Below, one piece after another: positions 1 to 9,631 of a stretch of 64,000 nucleotides of DNA. Numbering within the stretch: position 1 is the first letter of the stretch; every line of letters starts with the position of its first letter. The notes below the pieces were generated by a model, which was given only the letters and a program-made list of their open reading frames with translations, made no database searches and was not told where the DNA came from. The stretch spans positions 1-64,000 of the forward strand of contig SDZD01000031.1 of NCBI GenBank assembly GCA_004172935.1. The letters are read 5' to 3'. Both the position numbers and the translations under genes were made by a program. Source of the stretch: a bacterium (GTDB lineage: Bacteria; Armatimonadota; Abditibacteriia; Abditibacteriales; Abditibacteriaceae).

Positions 1-228
1 GGAGTGGGTTGTGGCTGGGAAGGAGATTGCATGGCCGTTAATTATGGATGGGACGCGGTGGGTAAATCGGGGATTGCGCGGCGGGCTTTATGTGTGATTC
101 TTCCAAAAGTCGTGGGGCTTTTGATGCTACTTTGTGTTGTCTGTGTTTAATACAAACGTCGGTTTAACGCTCAGTTTCTTGTTTCGAGGGGGACAATCGG
201 CACGAAATCGGGTAACTTTAGGGGCGTC

Positions 229-1785
<1,557 letters not shown>

Positions 1786-1798
1786 TTTATGGAAAGCA

Positions 1799-1832
1799 CG
1801 AAACGGCCAGAACGCAAGTTCTGGCCGTTTCG
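1799..1832 (+). terminator. Intrinsic terminator of gnd
   Basis: A perfect 15-bp stem (arms 1799-1813 and 1818-1832) closes on a GCAA tetraloop 13 bases after the gnd stop codon. The U-tract is poor (TTTCGCTCT), so part of the effect may be RNA stabilisation. Confidence 0.7.
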
Positions 1833-2195
1833 CTCTGGGGAAGGCTGAAGGCTCGATGCCCGCGCTGCAATTTGCCTTTGATGGTGTTGGACGCCGTTTC
1901 TTTGAGATTCTGTAGTGCAAATGTGCCCAGAGGGAAGAAACTGCCCCCGCAGTCTGGCTTTTATGACAAGGCTGGCCATTGACTTTTTCTTGGAACAGCG
2001 ATGGGGAATAGTGAGCAAACGCTCATTAAATGAGGGGAAATATCCCGATTATGAGGGATTGTAAACATTATTGAAACATTTTTAATGTGTCGTCAACGCG
2101 CTCTTAAGCTGCTTTTGGTGAGAACTTAAAGTACGGTGTATAGAATTCTTAGCGTTAGATTGATGCTTCTGCGTGATGTGTCTGCTAACGTCGTC
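1833..2195. other. Intergenic region upstream of pseudopilin gene
   Basis: This stretch of about 360 bases has no convincing gene. It becomes AT-rich after about 1975, as expected for the promoter region of the pseudopilin gene at 2196, and includes a short inverted element GAGCAAACGCTC near 2012-2023. I cannot assign -35 and -10 boxes with confidence. Confidence 0.5.
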
Positions 2196-3011
2196 ATGAA
2201 AAATTCCTCATTTAAGCGTTTCTCAGCTTTTACATTGATAGAACTTCTGGTTGTTATCGCCATTATCGCGATTTTGGCGGCCATTTTGTTCCCCGTTTTC
2301 GCCAGGGCACGCGAGAATGCACGCCGTTCTTCCTGCATGAGCAACATGAAACAGATGGGGTTGGGCATGATGCAGTACAGCCAGGATTACGACGAGCGCG
2401 TCGTTCCCTACCGCAACAGCACACCTAACCCATTCGCTGCCGATGTGCGCGTCGAGGGAACAGGCAAGACCAACACGTTCTACAACCAGTTGCTGGATCC
2501 ATATATCAAGAGTGCTCAAATCTGGGTTTGCCCTTCCAACCCAACTGGCTGGGTCAACGTTGACCCAACTGGCACAGGCACAGAATCGGGCTTCCGTTCG
2601 TATGGCGGCCAGAACTCGTACGCTGTGAACAACTATGCGATGAAGTCGAACGTCGGCCCATCCATCGCTTCGTTCCCCGAAGTGGCAACGACCATCGCGG
2701 TTATCGACGGCTCGTACTACAACACGCTGCCCAACGGCGCTTGCAAATTGGTAGGCGACTCCTTCGACCCAACGACCAGCACCTACCCGAAATACTGGCA
2801 GAACCTGGGCAACTCGTATGCGTTCCGCTACCCCACCCCCCCCACCCCAGAAGAGTCCATCACGCTTATCAAGGCTCGTCACATGGAAACGCTGAACACG
2901 CTTTATCTGGACGGCCACGTTAAATCGCTGAACTGGACAAAGGTTGTCAATGATGCTCCAGCAGTTGGCAAAACCGACAGCCAGTGGGATCCATTCAAAG
3001 CCGGTTGCTGA
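2196..3011 (+). CDS. DUF1559-type prepilin-like protein (H-x9-DG)
   Basis: Type IV pilin/pseudopilin-like protein, probably processed by prepilin peptidase and anchored in or exported across the inner membrane. The N-terminus has a short basic leader ([11 protein letters not shown]), then [20 protein letters not shown], the hallmark hydrophobic helix. Cleavage would follow Ala rather than the classical Gly, which is common in such families. The C-terminus has the H-x9-DG motif (His of RHMETL, then LDGHVKSL) typical of DUF1559. An in-frame start exists 20 codons upstream at 2136, but ATG 2196 gives a proper leader. No good Shine-Dalgarno is visible. The only secretion partner nearby is the PilC-like gene at 8321. 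A paralogue lies at 20495. Confidence 0.9.
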   Translation: MKNSSFKRFSAFTLIELLVVIAIIAILAAILFPVFARARENARRSSCMSNMKQMGLGMMQYSQDYDERVVPYRNSTPNPFAADVRVEGTGKTNTFYNQLLDPYIKSAQIWVCPSNPTGWVNVDPTGTGTESGFRSYGGQNSYAVNNYAMKSNVGPSIASFPEVATTIAVIDGSYYNTLPNGACKLVGDSFDPTTSTYPKYWQNLGNSYAFRYPTPPTPEESITLIKARHMETLNTLYLDGHVKSLNWTKVVNDAPAVGKTDSQWDPFKAGC

Positions 3012-3048
3012 TTTCTTCATAACCGCTTTCTCTCTACCTTTACATACG

Positions 3049-3087
3049 GGCCGCGCTCCAAATTCGGAGCGCGGTCTTTGTGTTTTT
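3049..3087 (+). terminator. Intrinsic terminator after pseudopilin gene
   Basis: An 11-bp GC-rich stem (3049-3059 with 3066-3076, one G-U pair) is followed by TTTGTGTTTTT. It sits 38 bases after the stop codon and is a textbook rho-independent terminator. Confidence 0.85.
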
Positions 3088-3099
3088 ACACTGGCCCTC

Positions 3100-3423
3100 A
3101 TGTCGTCCGCCCCACTATCCCAACCCACGCCGTTCACCTGTCCGTCGTGTGGTGTGTGGTTGAACGCGCAGAAGGAACTGTGTCCTCATTGTGGCGGGCA
3201 GATTATGGAAGAGGCTGAGCCGAATTTTTCTCGGTTTGCCCGGGTGAGGGCGGTTTTAGGAGTGATGGGGTGTGTCGTTTTTACCGTGCTTTCAGCTCAC
3301 ACTGCGGTTGAAAACTTGATTGGGTCAGGCGGTGATTCAATGGTGGTGATTATGAGCGGCCTGAAGTCCGTTTTTGGACTGCGTGTGGCGGCTTGCTCGC
3401 AGCCGTTTTGGGGAGATTGGTAG
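3100..3423 (+). CDS. Small zinc-ribbon membrane protein, function unknown
   Basis: A 107-residue protein when read from ATG 3100. It has an N-terminal zinc-ribbon knuckle pair, CPSCGVWL and CPHCGG (about residues 14-36), followed by a hydrophobic segment (VLGVMGCVVFTVLSAHTAV) that should span the membrane. Zinc ribbon plus transmembrane helix is a common layout of small bacterial proteins with unassigned roles. The C-terminus (VAACSQPFWGDW) looks unnatural. In the +2 frame the same DNA reads GGLLAAVLGRLVVEEWD before a stop at 3438-3440, which would complete a second membrane helix, so a frameshift near 3385 is possible. The ORF is also open further upstream, but that part overlaps the preceding gene and terminator. 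Confidence 0.6.
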   Translation: MSSAPLSQPTPFTCPSCGVWLNAQKELCPHCGGQIMEEAEPNFSRFARVRAVLGVMGCVVFTVLSAHTAVENLIGSGGDSMVVIMSGLKSVFGLRVAACSQPFWGDW

Positions 3424-3464
3424 TGGAAGAATGGGACTAACCAATTGGTTCGCCCCCTTTTGTG

Positions 3465-5744
3465 TTATTTCCCCTTCTCGTATTCGCTGAGATGCTCTTT
3501 GAGGGTAGCGAAACTGATGGGTTTGGCTAGGTGGGCGTCGAAGCCGTTGGATAGGGCTTTTTGCACATCCGATTCTTGGGCGTAGCCAGTCAGAGCCACG
3601 AGTTTTATATCGTCGGATGAATATTTTTCGCGTATTTTCTGGGCGACTTGATAGCCGTCGAGGTTGGGAAGGCCGATGTCGAGTAGGACGACCGGGGGAC
3701 GTTCGCGGAGTGCGATTTCGAGGGCTTTTTCGCCGTCGTGGGCGACTAGCACCAGATAACCCCACAGTTCCAGCGTGAGGGCGACCATTTCGGCAGCGTC
3801 TTCGCTGTCGTCCACAACTAAAATTTTGCGGCGTCCATTTCCGACTACGCCTCCGTCTTCATCGTTCTCGCTATCATCCGACCCTTGATTTTGGTCGAGG
3901 GGCAGGGTGACGCGGAAAGTGCTGCCATACCCTTCGCCTTCGCTATGACCTTCGACGGTGCCGCCGTGCAGTTCGACCAGTTGTTTGACGATGGTAAGGC
4001 CCACGCCCAAGCCGCCTTCGGAGCGTGCTAAGCTGCGGTTCGCTTGCGAGAAGAGTTGGAACAGGCGAGGCATCAACTCGGTATCCATACCGATTCCGGT
4101 GTCGCTGATGGTGAGAACCGCGCTACCATCCAGTTTTTCCAGTTGCACCCGCACCTCGCCGCTGGGTGTGTATTTGATGGCGTTGGTGATTAGGTTATTG
4201 ACGATTTGTTCGAGTCGGACGCTGTCGCCTTGAACAAAGACATTGGACGCGACATCGATTTGGAAATCCAAGCCTTTTTTGATGGCAACCTGTTGGCCGT
4301 TGCGCGCCGCCGAGATAACGATTGAATCGAAGGCGAGGAGAGTGAGTTGCAGAGTGATTTTTCCCTGCGTTACGCGCGCCACATCGAGCAGGTCGTTGAC
4401 CAGTTGGCTCATGTGTTTTACCTGTCGCTCGACGATAGCCAACGGGCGCTCGACTTCTTTGTTGCCAAGCAGTTTGGCGGCCTGGGCCGCGCTCGAAACG
4501 GCGCTGAGTGGGTTGCGCAACTCGTGGCCGAGCATGGCAAGAAATTCGTCTTTGGCGCGGTCGCGGGCGGCGAGGTCGTCGGTGCGACGAACAATTTCTT
4601 CTTCGAGGCGCTTGCGCTCGGTTTGTTCGTGGATGAGTTTGGCGAAGCCCTGAAAGACGCCTGATTCGTCGTATAGCGCGCTCAAGAAGCCCACTGCCCA
4701 AAAGGTCGTGCCATCTTTGCGGCGCAGCCAACGGTCGCTGGAGGCGTTACTACCGTTCATGGCGCGCTGCATTTCGTTGCCGGGGACGCCACTTTCCACA
4801 TCTTCGGGCAGGAACAAAACGGAGAGGTTTTGCCCGATGATTTCCTCGTCGCTATAGCCGATGATGTCTCTGGCACCGGAGTTCCACGACTGGATGCGCC
4901 CTGCTGGGTCGGTGGTGATAATCGCGACATCGCGCAAACCCTCAATGAGGTTTGAACGCCTCTCGCTTTCAAAGAGGGCAGCTTTATCCTGTCTCCACCT
5001 GGTGATGTCTTCGATGGCGAGCAGAATGTATTCGGGGCGGCCCTCCTGACTATCAAGGCGACGGGCGTTGAGAAGTAGGGTTTTTTCGCCGATACGAGGA
5101 AATTCGTGGGTAATCTCGAAATCTTCGAAGGGGTTCTTTTCGGGCAGGATACGCTCGATGAGGGTTTTTAGCGCGGGAATGTTCAAATAGCCGTTTTCGA
5201 TATCGTAGATGCGGCGACCAATGGTATCTTCGGGACGTGTCTGGAAGAATCGGTAGAACGATTGATTGACAGAATAGACCGTGAGGTCTTCGTTGAGAAT
5301 GATCAGGGGTTCGCGCACTGTGTCCACGACGTTTTCGGCCATCAATTGCGCGCGCCGGGCATTTTCTTTTTCGCGCCGATCCGTGATGTCGGATTGCACG
5401 CCGATGAAGTGGGTGATTTGCCCCTGTTCGTTTTTTACAGGTGACACCGAGAGGTCGTTCCAGAAGGGGGTGCCGTCTTTTTTGTAATTGAGTAGCTCGA
5501 CTTCGATGGCCTCGCCCTGCCGAATCGCATCTCGCAGGCGCGTTACGTCGTCGCGGTTGGTCTTTTCGCCCTGAAGAAAACGACAGTTGTTGCCTAAAAT
5601 TTCTGAGAGGTCGTAGCCTGTCATTTGCTCGAACCCCGGATTGGCGTAGATAATGGGGTTGTCCTCGCTAGTGTTGTCGGTAATGAGAACACCGTTGCTG
5701 GTGGCATCGAGAGCGGACTGAAGAAGTTGGGCGATTCGACTCAT
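3465..5744 (-). CDS. LOV-domain hybrid histidine kinase (LOV-PAS-PAS-HisKA-HATPase-REC)
   Basis: Predicted soluble blue-light-sensing hybrid kinase of 759 residues with no membrane segment. The first PAS domain (about 5-125) is a LOV domain. It has GNNCRFLQG with the photoactive Cys at residue 54, the following NRDDVTRLRDAI helix, the FMN-contact Asn in KKDGTPFWN, and the Gln in FIGVQSDIT. Two ordinary PAS domains follow (about 135-255 and 265-385). HisKA has H407 in GHELRNPLS, the ATPase domain has NAIKY, DTGIGM and GLGVGL boxes, and a C-terminal receiver has D689 in LLDIGLP and the conserved Lys in AKPIS. No response regulator is adjacent, so phosphate probably moves to the internal receiver and then to an unlinked partner. 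Confidence 0.93.
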   Translation of the reverse strand: MSRIAQLLQSALDATSNGVLITDNTSEDNPIIYANPGFEQMTGYDLSEILGNNCRFLQGEKTNRDDVTRLRDAIRQGEAIEVELLNYKKDGTPFWNDLSVSPVKNEQGQITHFIGVQSDITDRREKENARRAQLMAENVVDTVREPLIILNEDLTVYSVNQSFYRFFQTRPEDTIGRRIYDIENGYLNIPALKTLIERILPEKNPFEDFEITHEFPRIGEKTLLLNARRLDSQEGRPEYILLAIEDITRWRQDKAALFESERRSNLIEGLRDVAIITTDPAGRIQSWNSGARDIIGYSDEEIIGQNLSVLFLPEDVESGVPGNEMQRAMNGSNASSDRWLRRKDGTTFWAVGFLSALYDESGVFQGFAKLIHEQTERKRLEEEIVRRTDDLAARDRAKDEFLAMLGHELRNPLSAVSSAAQAAKLLGNKEVERPLAIVERQVKHMSQLVNDLLDVARVTQGKITLQLTLLAFDSIVISAARNGQQVAIKKGLDFQIDVASNVFVQGDSVRLEQIVNNLITNAIKYTPSGEVRVQLEKLDGSAVLTISDTGIGMDTELMPRLFQLFSQANRSLARSEGGLGVGLTIVKQLVELHGGTVEGHSEGEGYGSTFRVTLPLDQNQGSDDSENDEDGGVVGNGRRKILVVDDSEDAAEMVALTLELWGYLVLVAHDGEKALEIALRERPPVVLLDIGLPNLDGYQVAQKIREKYSSDDIKLVALTGYAQESDVQKALSNGFDAHLAKPISFATLKEHLSEYEKGK

Positions 5745-5939
5745 GACATTACGGGCCTTTCAAAAATGAGGGGTTTACCTCTTTAAGTATCACTGGCGTT
5801 TTGACCGCTTTAATGTCGGAAAATACGGTAGTGGATGCGCGTAGAGAGGCGAAAGTCATGCCGCAACATCGGGGGCATTTCCAATTACATTCATTTCGTG
5901 TCAACTAAGGGGGTTTCGGGCGCAGGGTGCGCCTTCACT

Positions 5940-7151
5940 ATGAAAACCGCGCTTCTCCTCTTTGCCTCGTTAGGGTTTGGCCTGGTGGCGCGGGCCGAGT
6001 CGCCCGACTCGATTCCTAACCCGCGCCAAACCAACCGCTCTTCGATTTATGATGGGGCGCGTGTGCTTAACGACAGCGAAAAGCATCGCATTGACGATGC
6101 TATCAACACCCTCGAAAACAAGACGAAGGCGCAAATGATGGTCGTCACGGTGCAAACGCTGGATGGCGAGAGCATCGAAGATTGGAGCAACGCGCTCTTT
6201 CGGCGTATCGGTATTGGGCGTAAGGGCAAAGATGATGGTGTGCTGTTCGTGTTCGCCATAAAAGACCGCAAATCGCGTGTCGAAGTGGGGCTGGGTTTGG
6301 AAGACCGTTTGACCGATGCGCGGGCGACCGCAATTTTGCGAGAGCAGGTCAATCCGGCATTTCGCCGTGGCGCCTTTGGAGAGGGGATTTTGGACGGTGT
6401 GCAAGTCGCCGCGAACTATGTCGAAGGTGGGACGCGCCCCACGCCTCGGCCCACAGTCGCCACGTCCAATTCTTCTTCAAATAGCGGCTCCCGTGGTAAT
6501 AGCAATAGCGGTGGTTTCCCGTCCAGTGGTTCGTCGCCCTCGACTTCCTATTCTCCTCCTTCCAATTCTGGCGGAGGTGGTGGAGGCGGCGGTATATTGC
6601 TTTTGCTGGGAGTTTTGGTCGCAGGTGGAGTGGGGACTGCTGTTTATATGGGGACGCGCCCGCGTCGCTGTCCGCGTTGCAAGGCGGCTATGACCGAAAC
6701 CGCCGCTCCTGACTCCGATTTGACCGATGCCGAACAGTTGGAAAGGCATATGGGATCCCGCTCGTTTCAGCGTTGCACCTGCCCGAAATGCGGCTACTCG
6801 GACATCGAAAAGAAGGACTCGATGTTTTCTGGGGTGGACCGATGCAGCCGCTGTGGTAATCGCACGGCGCGCACCCAGACGCGCACACTTTCGGATGCCA
6901 CCTACGATTATGGTGGCGTCGAGGAGATTACCGAGATTTGCGAGTACCCGCCGTGTCGCCATGTCGAGCGGCGCACGCGCACGACACCTCGCCGTACGCC
7001 GTCTTCGGCTGCGGGGGGCTTTGCTGGTGGATTTAGCAGCAGTAGCGACAACAGTTCCAGCAGTAGTTCGGGCGGCTCATACGATGGCGGTTCGAGCAGT
7101 TCCTACGGTGGCGGCGATTCCGGCGGCGGCGGCGGAAGCAGCAGTTGGTAA
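5940..7151 (+). CDS. TPM-domain (YgcG-like) membrane protein with zinc-ribbon segment
   Basis: Exported, membrane-anchored TPM protein of 403 residues when read from ATG 5940, which gives a clean signal peptide (MKTALLLFASLGFGLVARA). The TPM domain (about 25-160) includes the characteristic segments YDGARVLND, GKDDGVLFVFA and EVGLGLEDRLTD. A Ser/Gly-rich linker leads to a transmembrane helix (ILLLLGVLVAGGVGTAVYMG). A cytoplasmic Cys-rich part follows (CPRCKAA, CPKCGYSD, CSRCGNRT), and then a long Gly/Ser tail ending in SSSW. Related proteins have been linked to photosystem repair or membrane maintenance, but the role here is unknown. The ORF is open upstream to 5835, without a signal-like N-terminus. 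Confidence 0.88.
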   Translation: MKTALLLFASLGFGLVARAESPDSIPNPRQTNRSSIYDGARVLNDSEKHRIDDAINTLENKTKAQMMVVTVQTLDGESIEDWSNALFRRIGIGRKGKDDGVLFVFAIKDRKSRVEVGLGLEDRLTDARATAILREQVNPAFRRGAFGEGILDGVQVAANYVEGGTRPTPRPTVATSNSSSNSGSRGNSNSGGFPSSGSSPSTSYSPPSNSGGGGGGGGILLLLGVLVAGGVGTAVYMGTRPRRCPRCKAAMTETAAPDSDLTDAEQLERHMGSRSFQRCTCPKCGYSDIEKKDSMFSGVDRCSRCGNRTARTQTRTLSDATYDYGGVEEITEICEYPPCRHVERRTRTTPRRTPSSAAGGFAGGFSSSSDNSSSSSSGGSYDGGSSSSYGGGDSGGGGGSSSW

Positions 7152-7168
7152 CTCTCGTAGTGGCGCCC

Positions 7169-7207
7169 GAAACCGAAAAAGACGCGCCGAGGCACGTCTA
7201 CGGTTTC
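7169..7207. terminator. Hairpin between convergent genes
   Basis: A stem GAAACCG/CGGTTTC with an inner AGACG/CGTCT stem lies between the stop codons of the TPM gene and recR. It could end transcription from both directions. Confidence 0.5.
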
Positions 7208-7211
7208 TCTC

Positions 7212-7808
7212 TTACAGTTCGCGGCGTCCGCGTAGGGCGCCTGCGATGGTTACTTGGTCGGCGTAGTCGAGGTCGCCGCCGAATGGCAGGCCGCGCGCGA
7301 GTTGGGTGACTTTGACGCCATGTTTTTCGAGGGCGCGGGCGACTAGCGAGCCTGTGGTTTCGCCTTCGACGGTTGGGGACAGCGCCAGAATCACTTCTTC
7401 GACGTGTTCGATGGGCAGTCGGCCAATCATCTCGCTGATTTTGAGTTGTTCGGGGCCGATGCCTTCGAGCGGGTTAAACAAGCCGCCGAGGACGTGATAG
7501 CGGCCAAAAAATTCGTTCGAGTTCTCGATGGCCAGCACGTCGCGTGCTTCGGCTACAACGCATAACAAGCCGTTTTCGCGTTTGGGGCTGGCGCAGATGT
7601 CGCAAATTTCAACGTCGGTGTAGTTGCCGCAGTTTTCGCAGGGGCGAATTTTGGCTTTGACATCGCGAATGGCACCGGCCAAATCGTCGTTTTGTTTGGC
7701 ATCGCGGCGCAATAAGGCGAACGCCAGCCTTTGAGCCGACTTGGGGCCGACTCCGGGCAGTTTTTCCAGTTCGTAGAGCAGCGCTTCGAGCGGGCGAGGG
7801 TAGAGCAC
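7212..7808 (-). CDS. recR: Recombination mediator protein RecR
   Basis: RecR helps RecO/RecF load RecA at gapped DNA. The chosen GTG start at 7808 gives 198 residues, the normal family length, beginning VLYPRPLEALLYELEKLPGV, the usual RecR N-terminus with its helix-hairpin-helix region. A four-Cys zinc finger (CENCGNYTD...CDIC, about 55-70) is followed by the Toprim domain (LLCVVAEARDVLAIEN through HVLGGLFNPLEGIGPE). The frame stays open to ATG 7880, but that part lies inside a palindromic element and adds sequence not typical of RecR. It lies downstream of ybaB in the same direction, a very common pairing (often with dnaX). Confidence 0.95.
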   Translation of the reverse strand: MLYPRPLEALLYELEKLPGVGPKSAQRLAFALLRRDAKQNDDLAGAIRDVKAKIRPCENCGNYTDVEICDICASPKRENGLLCVVAEARDVLAIENSNEFFGRYHVLGGLFNPLEGIGPEQLKISEMIGRLPIEHVEEVILALSPTVEGETTGSLVARALEKHGVKVTQLARGLPFGGDLDYADQVTIAGALRGRREL

Positions 7809-7819
7809 AATGGAAATCA

Positions 7820-7914
7820 GAATACGGAAACCGCAGCGCGAAAAGAAAGAATAAGGAACTCGAAAAAATTCCAGTTCCATTTATCACCTTTTGCGCGTTG
7901 CGGTTTCCGTATTC
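7820..7914. repeat. Long imperfect palindrome between ybaB and recR
   Basis: Arms 7820-7845 and 7888-7914 pair over about 25 bases with one mismatch and one one-base offset (GAATACGGAAACCGC against GCGGTTTCCGTATTC). An inner GGAACT/AGTTCC repeat lies within the 42-base spacer. It fills the intergenic space and would fold strongly in the ybaB-recR transcript. It could be a REP/MITE-like element or a processing hairpin. Confidence 0.75.
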
Positions 7915-7919
7915 CGTGT

Positions 7920-8246
7920 TTAGAAGATTCCTTTGGGAAGCGAACCCATCAGGCCGGGAGGCATGGCGGCGTTCATTTTCTCGGTTTTATATTTTTCGGC
8001 TTTGTCTGCGGCTTCGCGCATCGCCGAAACGATGAGGTCTTGCAGCATTTCGATGTCGGTTGGGTCAACGATTTCTGGGGCAAGCTGAATGTCCAGAATT
8101 TCGCCTTTACCGTTGGTCGCAATTTTGACCATACCGCCGCCGCTGGCAGTCTCCAGACGCGCATTTTCCAGTTCTGTCTGGGCACGCGCCATGTCTTCCT
8201 GCATCTTTTGAATTTGTTTTTGCAATCCGGGAATGTTGGGTAGCAT
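7920..8246 (-). CDS. ybaB: YbaB/EbfC family nucleoid-associated protein
   Basis: Small DNA-binding protein of 108 residues. ATG 8246 is preceded by AAGGAG at an 8-base spacing, which settles the start although the frame is open further upstream. The sequence has the coiled-coil N-terminus (LQKQIQKMQEDMARAQTELEN), the central beta segment with GGGMVKIATNGKGEILDI, and the DLIVSAMREAADKA helix of the YbaB family. It precedes recR on the same strand, the usual gene order. Confidence 0.95.
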   Translation of the reverse strand: MLPNIPGLQKQIQKMQEDMARAQTELENARLETASGGGMVKIATNGKGEILDIQLAPEIVDPTDIEMLQDLIVSAMREAADKAEKYKTEKMNAAMPPGLMGSLPKGIF

Positions 8247-8320
8247 GAATTTGGCTCCTTGAAGCAACCCAAGTTTAGCTTTCACCTCCAATAACACGGA
8301 AACTAAAGACAGAAATTGCA

Positions 8321-9631
8321 ATGGCTATTTTCCGCTACGAAGGCTTCGATCAACTCGGCAAGGCCAAGCGCGGCACTGTCGAGGCCGGAGATCAGAACTC
8401 TGCCGTCATCGGCATCCGCTCACAAGGCGTAAACCCCACGCGCGTCGAGTTGCTCACCGCGCCTATTCCCATGCCACGCCCCCAGTTGCAGCCTCTCCCT
8501 GCTTCTGTGCCCATCGAAACTCCAAGTCCGAGGGTTGAAGGCTATATTCCCGGCACATCGCAGTCGATGCCCAACCCCTACACCAGCGCCGGGGCCATGC
8601 TGCCGACGCAGCCATTGCTTCGGGCTTCAAGCCGAGACATGGCGCTGTGGTATCGCAACATGGCCTCGCTGGTGAATGCGGGAACTGGCATGGGCGCTGG
8701 TCTCAAGAGCATGGCCGAGGCGTCCCCCACTTCCGCGCTTCGCACCGCATCGCGCCAGATGGCCGAACGCGTCATGACCGGAGCGGAAATTAGCACTCTT
8801 ATGCCCTCCTTCCCCGGCTTGTTTTCGCCGTTAGCGGCGGGTATCGCGGCGGCGGGCGAACGCGGCGGCTTTTTGGTGGAATCGTTCGAGCGCTTGGCGG
8901 TGTACTCGGAACGCGACTATGAACTGCAAACCATGGTCAAGCGCGAGACATGGTATCCAAAACTGGTGGCCTTTTTTGCGGTCATTCTCAACCCCGTCGC
9001 TATGGTGGCGCTAGTGCTGCAAGGCTTCTCGGCGTGGTTGGCGTTGATGTGGCCGGTGTTCGTCAAAGTCGGGTTTTTCGCCATCATCTGGTACGCGCTG
9101 GTTATTCTGCAACCATTCATCCCACGCGATAACCCGATTAAGTCGGTGTGGGATCGAGTTCGACTTTATATACCAATGGTGGGCAAAGTCGTGCGCGGCC
9201 TTTCGACTGCCAAGTGGTGCCGCGCCTATGGCGCGCTGTATGCGGCGGGCGTTGGCCCCGGTGAGGCGATACGACTCGCCTCCGTGGCCTGTGGCAACCT
9301 CGCCATCGGTCATGATGTCCTGGCACAACTTCCTCAAATCGAGCATGGCGTCCAGTTGACAGAAGCCCTGCGCCGCACCAATCAGTTCCCGCCGCTGGCC
9401 TTGCAGATGATGCAAATCGGCGAGAAATCTGGCGATATTGATGCTGCACTCGATAAGGCTGCCGACTTTTTAGAGACGGACGCCGAGACAACTATTAAGA
9501 AGTCGGTGCCAGTCCTCGGTATCCTGATGTTGCTGTTTGTGGCATTCTTCCTTGTGTTGCCTCAATTGATGGGTGGTATTCAGGATTACGGTAACCAACT
9601 CGATAATCTCGGCAACCCAGATGCGAAGTAG
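8321..9631 (+). CDS. Type II secretion/type IV pilus inner-membrane protein (PilC/GspF-like)
   Basis: Polytopic platform protein of a pilus or type II secretion machine. The 436-residue protein begins MAIFRYEGFDQLGKAKRGTVEA, the typical PilC/GspF start, followed by a Pro-rich linker (about 50-95). Two T2SSF domains follow (about 105-225 and 275-400), with hydrophobic segments near 215-270 and at the C-terminus (VPVLGILMLLFVAFFLVLP). The signature GEKSGDIDAALDKAADF is present. No PilB/PilT ATPase is encoded nearby. It is divergent from ybaB, and its stop is followed with no spacer by the next ATG, so the two genes are probably translationally coupled. Confidence 0.9.
   Translation: MAIFRYEGFDQLGKAKRGTVEAGDQNSAVIGIRSQGVNPTRVELLTAPIPMPRPQLQPLPASVPIETPSPRVEGYIPGTSQSMPNPYTSAGAMLPTQPLLRASSRDMALWYRNMASLVNAGTGMGAGLKSMAEASPTSALRTASRQMAERVMTGAEISTLMPSFPGLFSPLAAGIAAAGERGGFLVESFERLAVYSERDYELQTMVKRETWYPKLVAFFAVILNPVAMVALVLQGFSAWLALMWPVFVKVGFFAIIWYALVILQPFIPRDNPIKSVWDRVRLYIPMVGKVVRGLSTAKWCRAYGALYAAGVGPGEAIRLASVACGNLAIGHDVLAQLPQIEHGVQLTEALRRTNQFPPLALQMMQIGEKSGDIDAALDKAADFLETDAETTIKKSVPVLGILMLLFVAFFLVLPQLMGGIQDYGNQLDNLGNPDAK

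Noticed and set aside
1..228. Possible gene or RNA in the left edge region
   Set aside because: No long frame, tRNA-like T-loop or other structure is recognisable; it may be the 3' flank of a gene outside the window plus the gnd promoter.
2946..3099. Upstream part of the frame leading to the zinc-ribbon protein
   Set aside because: It overlaps the pseudopilin 3' end and a strong terminator.
7809..7880. N-terminal extension of recR from ATG 7880
   Set aside because: It lies in the palindromic element, adds 24 residues unlike RecR, and GTG 7808 gives the normal family length.
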